DNA of 5,629 nucleotides from an uncultured Gammaproteobacteria bacterium (GTDB lineage: Bacteria > Pseudomonadota > Gammaproteobacteria > Steroidobacterales > JABDMI01). The notes under the pieces were generated by a model, which made no database searches, was not told the DNA's origin, and saw only the letters and a list, made by a program, of their open reading frames with translations. A program made the translations under genes and the position numbers. The stretch is taken from positions 1 through 5,629 of the forward strand of contig CALHVH010000093.1 in assembly GCA_938039225.1 (NCBI GenBank), written 5' to 3'. Below, one piece after another: positions 1 to 5,629 of this stretch (position 1 is the stretch's first letter; every line of letters begins with the position of its first letter).

Positions 1-921
1 ATCGTAACCCGTAACGCGTTGGATTGGAGCGCGTAAATCAAAAAGGGCTTTTTCCGCAACAATAGCCGCAATCTCAGCGCCCACGCCACAGGTTTTAGCA
101 GCTTCATGCACAATAACAATTCGACCAGTCTTTTCTACTGACTCCAAAATGGTATCTTCATCCATAGGGCTAATGGTTGCAAGGTCAATTACTTCACAGC
201 TGATACCTTCTTTGGCAAGTTCATCAGCAGCTTGCAGTGTTTCATGAGTCATTGCACCCCAAGTGACTAGGGTAATGTCTTCACCTTCGCGAAGGGTGTA
301 GCACATGTCCAATGGAAGCGCCTCACCATTATCAATGACGTTTTGCTTTTGCATACGATAAATGCGTTTTGGTTCTAAAAATAAAACTGGATCAGGATCA
401 CGTAACGATGCAAGCATTAGTCCATAAGCACGTTGAGGTGATGATGGAATAACTACTCGAATACCAGGTAAATGTGCAAACAAGGCTTCAGTGCTTTCAG
501 AATGACACTCGGGAGCATGAATACCACCACCATAGGGCGCACGAATTACCATAGGACAGGTTAAGCGTCCGCGAGTACGGTGTCGCATACGCCCAGCGTG
601 ATTAAGAATTTGATCAAAAGCCGGGTAAATAAATCCCATGAATTGGAATTCTGGTACAGGAATTAAACCCTGCGTAGCCATGCCAACTGATAAACCTGCA
701 ATCATGCCTTCTGCAAGAGGAGTATCAATCACACGTTCTTTTCCAAAACGTTGTTGTAAGCCTGCTGTTGCTCTAAACACGCCACCATTTACGCCGATGT
801 CTTCACCCAATAACACCACACGATCATCGTGTTCAATTTCGTAAGCCAATGCCATAGTGACCGCTTCGATTAAGGTGATTTTGTGAACTTGGTTTTCTGT
901 TACTTTCTTAGAGGCAGTCAT
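1..921 (-). CDS. pdhB: Pyruvate dehydrogenase E1 component, beta subunit (3' end cut by window edge)
   Basis: Forms the heterotetrameric E1 enzyme with the alpha subunit; E1 decarboxylates pyruvate with thiamine diphosphate and passes the acetyl group to the E2 lipoyl domain in the cytoplasm. The frame is open from the ATG at 921 to base 1, giving 307 residues of a family usually about 325 long, so only the C-terminal tail is missing. Visible marks are LLGEDIG (37-43), the cofactor-activating glutamate in TPLAEGMIAG (E71), the FQFMGF segment (92-97), the HSESTEALFAHLPG region (H140, H150), and the C-terminal transketolase-like domain from about residue 195 with VIDLATISPMD (244-254) and VHEAAKTCGVG (271-281). 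The start overlaps the pdhA stop by one base (TAATG), implying translational coupling. A branched-chain or acetoin dehydrogenase subunit is the main alternative, since E1 beta subunits of these complexes are alike. Confidence 0.93.
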   Translation of the reverse strand, partial: MTASKKVTENQVHKITLIEAVTMALAYEIEHDDRVVLLGEDIGVNGGVFRATAGLQQRFGKERVIDTPLAEGMIAGLSVGMATQGLIPVPEFQFMGFIYPAFDQILNHAGRMRHRTRGRLTCPMVIRAPYGGGIHAPECHSESTEALFAHLPGIRVVIPSSPQRAYGLMLASLRDPDPVLFLEPKRIYRMQKQNVIDNGEALPLDMCYTLREGEDITLVTWGAMTHETLQAADELAKEGISCEVIDLATISPMDEDTILESVEKTGRIVIVHEAAKTCGVGAEIAAIVAEKALFDLRAPIQRVTGYD

Positions 922-2012
922 TAGTGATGTCCTCCAGTGCGGTGTTTAGCAGCTTCAATGGCTATTTCTCTTTGTTCTTGTAAAGAATCAGGAAGTTCAG
1001 CAAACATGTAATCAAAAATGGCCCCAATATCTTGTTTAGGTGTATTTAAATAATTCTCTACTGCTGCATCAACTTTTTCAGCGCATTCTTTAAGAAGCTT
1101 TTCTTCTTTTTTCTTATCCCATGCTTTAATGTCAGTGAGGTATTTTCTAAAACGTAAAAGCGGTTCAACTTTCCACGCATCTTTTACCTCATCATCTTCA
1201 CGATAACGTGAAGCGTCATCTGCTGTAGTGTGATCTGATAAACGATAGGTAAGAGTTTCGATTAGGGTAGGGCCTTCGCCATTGCGTGCTCGTTCAAGTG
1301 CGTCTTCCATAGCCGCTCGTACAGCAATTACATCATTACCATCCACTTGCACTCCAGGTATGCCAGCAGCAATGGCTTTTTGTGCGATCGTTTCAGTAGC
1401 GGTTTGAATCTCTAGAGGAACCGAGATGGCCCACTTATTATTGACTACTACAAAAACCATTGGTAACTTCCAAACACCAGCTACATTCATAGATTCATAG
1501 AAAGCACCTTGCGAAGTCCCACCATCGCCAATGGCATTTACCGCACAGCGGTCTTCTTTGCGATATTTAAAGGCAGTTGCGGCGCCTGCTGCGTGTAGGC
1601 ATTGGGTTGCAATCGGCACAGCCCAAGCGAAGTCCTTGGGTGCATTTTTGTAATCATTGCCACGTTCATCACCACCCCAGTAGAGTAGGATATTTTCCAT
1701 GTCTACACCACGCCATAACTGTGTTCCATAGTCGCGGTAATAGGGCGCGTATACGTCATCAGAGCGCATTGCAGCTCCCACACCAACATGCGAGGCTTCA
1801 TGGCCTAAACATGATGCATAGGTACCAAGTTTCCCCGTGCGTTGAAGATTAATGGCCTTAGTATCAAAAACCCGAGTCAAGGTCATTAATTTATACATTT
1901 TAATGAGCTCATCGGAATCTTTAGCAAATTTAGGTAAAGCTTTTTTATTTAGCTTGCCCGAGGGCTTTAAGTACTGCAGGTAGTTAATGGCAAAACTGGC
2001 GACTTCAGTCAC
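921..2012 (-). CDS. pdhA: Pyruvate dehydrogenase E1 component, alpha subunit
   Basis: Catalytic partner of the beta subunit in the E1 2-oxoacid decarboxylase of the pyruvate dehydrogenase complex, linking glycolysis to acetyl-CoA. It is 363 residues long, normal for E1 alpha. The thiamine-diphosphate/magnesium motif runs from GDG (162-164) to NN (191-192). Other family marks are the LGHEASHVGVGAAM stretch (69-82), PYYRDYG (90-96), and the flexible active-site loop YRLSDHTTADDASRYR (256-271), where the histidine of HTT is the expected catalytic one. The start is a GTG at 2012, chosen because a full Shine-Dalgarno sits 6 bases upstream and the N-terminal reading fits E1 alpha proteins. The last residues (GGHH) encode the pdhB ribosome binding site. 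The split alpha/beta E1 differs from the single-chain AceE of enteric bacteria. Substrate choice (pyruvate rather than branched-chain oxoacids) is inferred from overall resemblance and is not proven. Confidence 0.94.
   Translation of the reverse strand: MTEVASFAINYLQYLKPSGKLNKKALPKFAKDSDELIKMYKLMTLTRVFDTKAINLQRTGKLGTYASCLGHEASHVGVGAAMRSDDVYAPYYRDYGTQLWRGVDMENILLYWGGDERGNDYKNAPKDFAWAVPIATQCLHAAGAATAFKYRKEDRCAVNAIGDGGTSQGAFYESMNVAGVWKLPMVFVVVNNKWAISVPLEIQTATETIAQKAIAAGIPGVQVDGNDVIAVRAAMEDALERARNGEGPTLIETLTYRLSDHTTADDASRYREDDEVKDAWKVEPLLRFRKYLTDIKAWDKKKEEKLLKECAEKVDAAVENYLNTPKQDIGAIFDYMFAELPDSLQEQREIAIEAAKHRTGGHH
930..935 (-). promoter_or_regulatory. pdhB ribosome binding site inside the pdhA 3' end
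   Basis: On the minus strand GGAGGA lies 8 bases before the pdhB ATG. It is formed by the penultimate Gly-Gly codons of pdhA, so ribosomes finishing pdhA expose and reuse it. It supports the ATG at 921 as the pdhB start. Confidence 0.7.
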
Positions 2013-2018
2013 AAGGTT

Positions 2019-2025
2019 CTCCTTA
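2019..2025 (-). promoter_or_regulatory. pdhA Shine-Dalgarno (decides the GTG start)
   Basis: The minus strand reads TAAGGAG, an essentially complete anti-16S complement, followed by a 6-base spacer (AACCTT) and GTG. This fixes the pdhA start at 2012 although the codon is not ATG. Confidence 0.8.
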
Positions 2026-2065
2026 GGATAGGTTTCGCAGTGAATAGGTTTTTTAAGGTTAAAAT

Positions 2066-2076
2066 TAGCTGAGCTA
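2066..2076. repeat. 11-base palindrome TAGCTGAGCTA in the pdh leader
   Basis: Two perfect 5-base arms (TAGCT and AGCTA) flank a single G. A one-base centre is too tight for a full RNA hairpin, so if it does anything it is more likely a protein-binding site on DNA. It lies about 55 bases upstream of the pdhA start. It could be chance in AT-rich DNA. Confidence 0.25.
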
Positions 2077-2114
2077 GTATTTACTGCATTTCATAGGTTG
2101 GGATAAGTTTCAGC

Positions 2115-2137
2115 AATCAAATTGATTACAATCGTAA
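2115..2137. repeat. Overlapping short inverted repeats near the predicted pdh transcription start
   Basis: AATCA-AAT-TGATT (2115-2127) and TTAC-AATC-GTAA (2126-2137) are adjoining imperfectly spaced palindromes. The second falls where transcription from the TATAAT at 2146-2141 would begin, a usual place for a repressor site. The arms are only 4-5 bases, so the regulatory reading is tentative. Confidence 0.25.
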
Positions 2138-2140
2138 CTA

Positions 2141-2146
2141 ATTATA
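2141..2146 (-). promoter_or_regulatory. Candidate -10 element for the pdhA-pdhB transcript
   Basis: The minus strand has a perfect TATAAT hexamer here, about 130 bases upstream of the pdhA GTG, giving a leader of roughly 120 bases. At the usual 16-18 base spacing upstream I see only CGAATT-like sequence, not a good -35 match, so the promoter would be weak or activator-dependent. Confidence 0.35.
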
Positions 2147-2162
2147 ACGCAAACGCTTGTTT
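2147..2162. promoter_or_regulatory. Possible LacI-family-type operator beside the pdh -10 element
   Basis: ACGCAAACGCTTGTTT occupies the -35/-10 spacer of the candidate pdh promoter. The left half matches the ACGCAAACG half of the E. coli PurR operator consensus, and AAAC/GTTT arms flank GCTT. The right half diverges. No LacI-family gene is present in the window and the match may be chance. Confidence 0.2.
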
Positions 2163-2240
2163 TAATTCGATTTGTTTATCTTGAAATATCAGATTATTCA
2201 TCGAGGTAGGCTAAAAGTCAGTACAATCAATCCTTTATAT

Positions 2241-2270
2241 TTTTGCTTGCCGATAAAGTACAAAGCAAAA
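2241..2270. repeat. Perfect 8-base inverted repeat upstream of kynA
   Basis: TTTTGCTT (2241-2248) is repeated inverted as AAGCAAAA (2263-2270) with 14 bases between; the arm centres are 22 bases apart, about two helical turns. It lies directly upstream of the TATAAA-like -10 candidate, so it could bind a dimeric regulator contacting one DNA face. The long AT-rich loop makes an RNA hairpin less likely. Confidence 0.4.
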
Positions 2271-2280
2271 TGCTTATAAA
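2271..2280 (+). promoter_or_regulatory. Candidate -10 region for the kynA operon
   Basis: TGCTTATAAA contains a TATAAT-like hexamer (TTATAA at 2274-2279) preceded by TG, resembling an extended -10. Transcription would start near 2286, about 29 bases before the kynA ATG. There is no well-placed -35; TTGCCG at 2247-2252 is too far (about 21 bases). Confidence 0.28.
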
Positions 2281-2314
2281 TACATCAAATGTGTCATTAA
2301 AGAAGAGTTAATTA

Positions 2315-3154
2315 ATGAAAGAACGTAAATTAGAACCAGGTATCCATACCGATTTAGATCGCAAGCTGAGTTACAGCGATTATCTAGGCCTGGATCAAAT
2401 ACTCACTGCCCAGAAACCTTTAAGTAAGCCTGAACATCATGATGAAATGTTATTTTTAATTATGCATCAGACTGCTGAGTTATGGTTTAAACAAGTCTTA
2501 CATGAAGTTCATGCAGCAATTACCTTTATTCAAAATGACAATCTTGCACCGTGTATGAAAATTCTTTCTCGAGTCAAACTGATTCAAGAAATACTTTATA
2601 AACAATGGGGAATTCTAGCCACACTGACTCCGGTTGAGTACGCTCAGTTTAGACATGTATTAGGCAACGCTTCTGGATTCCAGTCGCCCCTGTATAGAGA
2701 ATTAGAGTTTGTATTAGGTAATAAAAATAAAAGTTATTTAAATGTGTATAAGCATGATTCAAAAGTTCATGCCCATTTAACTGAGGTTTTAAATAAACCT
2801 AGTTTGTATGATGAGTTTCAACTTTATTTGCAGCGCAATGGCTTTCCTATAGATACTAAGCATCTACAACGAGACTGGTCGAAGCCTTATGAGCCACACC
2901 AATCGGTTACCGATTCTGTAAAGCGTGTTTATATGGATTCTCAAGAGCATTGGAGTATTTATGAAATGTGTGAAAAATTGGTTGATCTAGAAGAAGCTTT
3001 TCAACTTTGGCGTTTTCGACATATGAAAACCGTTGAAAGAATCATAGGTTTTAAAAAAGGTACGGGCGGTTCTTCTGGTGTTGGTTTCTTAAAGAAAGCT
3101 TTGGAACTAACCTTTTTCCCTGAACTATTTAATGTCCGTACAGAGATCGAGTAA
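2315..3154 (+). CDS. kynA: Tryptophan 2,3-dioxygenase
   Basis: Heme enzyme that inserts both atoms of O2 into the indole ring of L-tryptophan to give N-formylkynurenine, the first step of the kynurenine pathway; cytoplasmic and tetrameric in this family. It is 279 residues long, in the usual bacterial range. With a constant offset of 4 from the Xanthomonas campestris enzyme, the known active-site residues are all present: F47 and H51 (in FLIMHQTAELWFKQ), Y109 and R113 (in TPVEYAQFRHVLGNASGFQS), heme axial ligand H236 (in LWRFRHMKTVERI), and T250 in the GTGGSSG substrate loop. The ATG has a modest purine-rich site (AGAAGAG, 2301-2307) 7 bases upstream. It is the first gene of a probable three-gene operon. 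No formamidase, kynureninase or other kynurenine gene is visible, so the fate of the product is not shown. Confidence 0.96.
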   Translation: MKERKLEPGIHTDLDRKLSYSDYLGLDQILTAQKPLSKPEHHDEMLFLIMHQTAELWFKQVLHEVHAAITFIQNDNLAPCMKILSRVKLIQEILYKQWGILATLTPVEYAQFRHVLGNASGFQSPLYRELEFVLGNKNKSYLNVYKHDSKVHAHLTEVLNKPSLYDEFQLYLQRNGFPIDTKHLQRDWSKPYEPHQSVTDSVKRVYMDSQEHWSIYEMCEKLVDLEEAFQLWRFRHMKTVERIIGFKKGTGGSSGVGFLKKALELTFFPELFNVRTEIE

Positions 3155-4111
3155 TTGTTAGATTCGGAGGGCTTTGAAAGTAAAGAATTTCCTAGTCGCA
3201 TTCTAGTAATTCTTGGATTAAGTATTTTCTTTGCAATTGTCGTATTGATTCTAACCAAGCTGAGAATTCAAGGTGCAGGCTTGCTCTATGTGGCAATGCC
3301 TATTATCGTTACTGTGATTTTGCTCTTTAGTTCAAAACGTAATCCGCATGATGAAAATTCAAAACGCTACCGTACTGTATTACTTGACTCAATAATCATT
3401 TTTTTAGCGAGCTCTGTTATTTTCTTGGAAGGTTTTATTTGTATAATCTTTTTTATTCCAATTTACACAATAGTTGTCTTGGCTGTTTTCCTCATAGAGA
3501 AACTCTGGCTCAAATCAAAAGAGTCTCGTGTTGGGCGTCCTATGGTTTCGATTTTGCCTTTACTTTTATTCTTAACAGCATTTGAAGGTACACACGAAGA
3601 TTATGCCTTTGAGGTTAAAAATGAAATTACCGTAAGCCGCATTATTGATTCTGATGTGAAGACTATTAAGCAAAATTTAGTGAAGCCTAGCGCATTAAAA
3701 TCTCCAACTAAAGGTTTTATGAAGGTTTTTCCTTCACCAGAATATTTTGATGCTCAGGTATTAGAAGTTGGGCAGTTACACACCATCCGTTACACCTACA
3801 ATCGTTGGATTATTGATAATACCAACACTCATAAGGGACACCAAATAACTGAAATACTCACAGTATCGGATAATCTGATAGAAACGCAGATGCTTGAAGA
3901 TACAAGTTATATCTCGACTTATATGAAAATTGATGGCACACGAATGCTTTTTGAAAGGCTATCATTGAATCAAACAAAAGTGACATTAACTATTAAATTT
4001 GAGCGTTTATTACATCCTGGTTGGTATTTTACTCCTATTCAACGTTTTGGAGTGGAAGCGCTTGGAGAATCAATTTTAGATCAACTGGTGGAAAATAGAG
4101 ATGAACTTTGA
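3155..4111 (+). CDS. Membrane protein with C-terminal SRPBCC/START-like domain
   Basis: I do not recognise a named family. The 318-residue product has hydrophobic segments at about 15-34, 43-59, 75-91, 92-116 and 130-143, then a soluble part (about 150-318). Positive loops at 60-73 (KRNPHDENSKRYR) and 117-128 suggest these are cytoplasmic, which would place the soluble domain in the periplasm. That domain alternates strands and helices and ends with TLTIKFERLLHPGWYF and a C-terminal helix (297-314), resembling SRPBCC (START/polyketide cyclase-like) ligand-binding folds; this is inference from pattern. The start is uncertain: a TTG directly after the kynA stop, in the same frame, with only AGAG or GAG upstream. 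A GGAGG at 3166-3170 has no in-frame start at useful distance. The first ATG in frame would remove the first membrane helix. The 3' end overlaps the desaturase by 11 bases. Confidence 0.72.
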   Translation: MLDSEGFESKEFPSRILVILGLSIFFAIVVLILTKLRIQGAGLLYVAMPIIVTVILLFSSKRNPHDENSKRYRTVLLDSIIIFLASSVIFLEGFICIIFFIPIYTIVVLAVFLIEKLWLKSKESRVGRPMVSILPLLLFLTAFEGTHEDYAFEVKNEITVSRIIDSDVKTIKQNLVKPSALKSPTKGFMKVFPSPEYFDAQVLEVGQLHTIRYTYNRWIIDNTNTHKGHQITEILTVSDNLIETQMLEDTSYISTYMKIDGTRMLFERLSLNQTKVTLTIKFERLLHPGWYFTPIQRFGVEALGESILDQLVENRDEL

Positions 4112-5090
4112 GGTAAAAGTAGATGCTTATAAGGTAAATTCATTAATAATCAATGAACATGTTGACCCTTTAAACGGAAGAGTCATCTGGGATTCATATA
4201 GATCGATTTTTAATGCATCTGCATTACTTTGTTCAATCATTTTTGCACCTTTGTATTTTACCTGGAGCGCTTTTTTAGTGTTTATAGTGCTCTTGATTGT
4301 AACTATGTGTGCTGGACATTCTATTGGGTTTCATCGTCGTTTAATTCATAGGACTTTTCATTGTGAAAAATGGTTAGAGCGTCTATTGGTCTGGCTTGGC
4401 GTTTTAGTTGGGATGCACGGACCATTTTGGGTGATTCGATCACATGATTTTAGAGATTGGGCTCAACGTCAAAAAAATTGTCATCCATATTTGCGACACG
4501 GTGGTGGTTTCATTAAAGATGCATGGTGGAGTTTACATTGCAAGTTAGTTTTGGATAATCCTCCAGAGTTTAATCCCGGAATAGACATAGGTAATGATAA
4601 GTTTTATATATTTTTACAAAAAACTTGGATGATGCATCAAATACCTTTAGCAATAATATTATTTTTTGTTGGAGGACTTCCGTGGGTGGTGTGGGGTGTA
4701 GTGGTGCGTGTGATGCTTGGTGTGCATATGCATTGGATGGTCGGATATTTTTGTCATACAAATGGTTCACAAGACTGGTTGGTAGATGATGGCGCAGTGC
4801 AAGCACACAATGTATGGTGGGCAGCAATACCGTCAATGGGAGAAAGTTGGCACAATAATCATCATGCCTTCCCAGCATCAGCCCGACATGGTTTGTATCC
4901 CGGACAATTAGATATTGGCTATCTATGTTTATTGCTTTTAGAAAAGCTTGGCCTGGTTTGGAATATTCAAACTCCTGAAACTTTGCCTCCACGGCCCGGT
5001 ATTACACCTATCAGTGAACAAGCAAAACGAACATATCTACAATTGCAAAAAAACATCTCACAAGATGTCTACGAATCTTCTTGTAGCTAA
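4101..5090 (+). CDS. Membrane fatty-acyl desaturase with atypical second histidine box
   Basis: Integral-membrane di-iron desaturase of the acyl-CoA/acyl-lipid delta-9 type, which introduces a double bond into a fatty acyl chain using O2 and an electron donor. Of 329 residues, hydrophobic hairpins lie at about 39-72 and 179-216, as in the family. Box 1 is H78RRLIH83, preceded by H73. Box 3 is H251NNHH255 followed by AFPASARHG, and the extra ligand-like site AHN is at 235-237. The second box, normally HxxHH, reads H115-D-F-R-D119 followed by WAQRQKNCH (120-128), so two metal-ligand histidines are replaced by R and D. I believe a subgroup of bacterial homologues shares this HDxRDW form, so the gene need not be inactive, but I cannot verify that here. 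The ATG overlaps the upstream gene by 11 bases, with GGTGG 9 bases before it. Actual substrate is unknown. Confidence 0.9.
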   Translation: MNFEVKVDAYKVNSLIINEHVDPLNGRVIWDSYRSIFNASALLCSIIFAPLYFTWSAFLVFIVLLIVTMCAGHSIGFHRRLIHRTFHCEKWLERLLVWLGVLVGMHGPFWVIRSHDFRDWAQRQKNCHPYLRHGGGFIKDAWWSLHCKLVLDNPPEFNPGIDIGNDKFYIFLQKTWMMHQIPLAIILFFVGGLPWVVWGVVVRVMLGVHMHWMVGYFCHTNGSQDWLVDDGAVQAHNVWWAAIPSMGESWHNNHHAFPASARHGLYPGQLDIGYLCLLLLEKLGLVWNIQTPETLPPRPGITPISEQAKRTYLQLQKNISQDVYESSCS

Positions 5091-5202
5091 GCAGTTTTGG
5101 ATTTATTTTTCATTCAATGACGAAGTTGCCGTATATGAAAAAATATTATTGCGCACACGAAGATTGACAGTATGCTGGCAATAAAATTAACAGAAAGCTT
5201 TT
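5091..5202. other. Convergent intergenic region without a clear terminator
   Basis: These 112 AT-rich bases separate the ends of the desaturase gene and the oppositely oriented MarR gene. A bidirectional terminator would be expected, but I find no stem of useful length followed by a T-run. The closest item is AAAGCTTT at 5194-5201 with a T-run, which has no loop. Confidence 0.5.
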
Positions 5203-5629
5203 TTATTCCGTAACCGGAAACAATTTTGTCACGATGCGTTCAATATCAGCTAAATCTTTAGCATTCAACTGCTCAATTATTTTTTCTTCATACTTGATGG
5301 CTTTAGGGATTACTTCGTTGTAAACCTCATAACCCATTTCTGTTAAGCGTAAAGATTGTTTGCGTCTGTCATTAGGATCAGCTTTGCGTTCGATGATTCC
5401 GCGTTCCAGAAGTTTTTTAACGCCGCGACTAATTGCCACTTTGTCCATAGCCGTATATTCAACAATGCTAGTGGCAGTAGTGTGTTTGTAGTTAGCTAAA
5501 ATACACATAATTCGCCAGCCGGTTAAATCGAGAGCGTATTTCTCCTCATAAATGTCTGCGATGCAGCGCGATACTCTATTGCTTAAGATAGAGAGTCTAT
5601 AAGGTAAAAATTCGTTTAATTTAAAATCG
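5203..5629 (-). CDS. MarR-family transcriptional regulator (5' end cut by window edge)
   Basis: Winged-helix DNA-binding regulator, normally a homodimer that represses nearby genes and is released by a small ligand or oxidation. The frame reads 141 residues from 5628 to the stop and is open at the edge, so only the first residues are absent. In-window numbering: N-terminal dimer helices with FLPYRLSILSNRVSR (7-21) and LDLTGWRIMCIL (33-44), helix-turn-helix with recognition helix about 62-74 (DKVAISRGVKKLL), wing with the family signature DPNDRRKQSLRLT (84-96), and C-terminal dimer helix (about 103-122). An ATG at 5508 falls inside the LTGWRIM segment and is not the start, since conserved MarR sequence continues upstream of it. 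It converges on the kynA operon; whether it controls that operon is unknown. Its own promoter lies outside the window. Confidence 0.92.
   Translation of the reverse strand, partial: DFKLNEFLPYRLSILSNRVSRCIADIYEEKYALDLTGWRIMCILANYKHTTATSIVEYTAMDKVAISRGVKKLLERGIIERKADPNDRRKQSLRLTEMGYEVYNEVIPKAIKYEEKIIEQLNAKDLADIERIVTKLFPVTE

Noticed and set aside
638..844. Plus-strand open frame of 68 codons
   Set aside because: Lies antisense within pdhB, whose minus-strand frame shows clear E1 beta motifs; no family resemblance or ribosome site.
1577..1852. Plus-strand open frame of 91 codons
   Set aside because: Antisense to the strongly supported pdhA; composition typical of a shadow frame.
3001..3258. 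Minus-strand open frame of 85 codons across the kynA end
   Set aside because: Antisense to the catalytic H236/T250 region of kynA and the start of the next gene; no recognisable protein features.
4570..4992. Minus-strand open frame of 140 codons
   Set aside because: Antisense to the desaturase third histidine box; histidine-rich content is a by-product of the opposite strand.
5126..5182. TTGCC...GGCAA inverted pair between the convergent genes
   Set aside because: Only five paired bases around a loop of about 45; not distinguishable from chance.
4948..5184. Plus-strand open frame of 78 codons overlapping the desaturase end
   Set aside because: Different frame from the desaturase C-terminus, with no motif and no convincing ribosome site.
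5191..5204. Possible terminator at AAAGCTTT plus T-run
   Set aside because: The stem is four base pairs with no loop, mostly A-T; not a credible intrinsic terminator.
5203..5508. MarR gene starting at the ATG at 5508
   Set aside because: The frame continues upstream with conserved MarR N-terminal sequence (FLPYRLSILSNRVSR, LDLTGW), so this ATG is internal.

Overview
The window looks like chromosomal DNA from an AT-rich gammaproteobacterium. The E1-alpha/E1-beta type of pyruvate dehydrogenase, the base composition and the style of the proteins suggest a Legionella or other Legionellales relative. That assignment rests on recognition, not on a search. I see no mobile element, CRISPR array, tRNA or rRNA.

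Left part (1-2012, minus strand): a two-gene unit for the thiamine-diphosphate-dependent E1 component of a 2-oxoacid dehydrogenase complex, most likely pyruvate dehydrogenase. pdhA (E1 alpha) is complete and starts at a GTG behind a strong Shine-Dalgarno. pdhB (E1 beta) overlaps the pdhA stop by one base (TAATG) and runs off the left edge, lacking only its last residues. An E2 gene would be expected beyond the edge.

Middle (2013-2314): a 302-base divergent intergenic region. It holds a perfect TATAAT for the pdh side, a weaker promoter-like element for the kynA side, and several short palindromes. One is an 8-base perfect inverted repeat just upstream of kynA.

Right part (2315-5090, plus strand): three tightly packed genes. 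They encode a tryptophan 2,3-dioxygenase (kynA) with all expected active-site residues, a multi-helix membrane protein with a C-terminal domain resembling SRPBCC/START, and a membrane fatty-acyl desaturase. The first two are separated by zero bases (TAA then TTG) and the last two overlap by 11 bases, so one transcript is likely. The desaturase keeps the first and third histidine boxes but has H-D-F-R-D where the second box is normally HxxHH. No other kynurenine-pathway gene is present. The joint job of this trio is not obvious and is the most interesting question in the window.

Far right (5203-5629, minus strand): a MarR-family regulator convergent with the trio. Its reading frame is open to the window edge, so its start lies outside; an internal ATG at 5508 would cut off the dimerization helices and is not the start.
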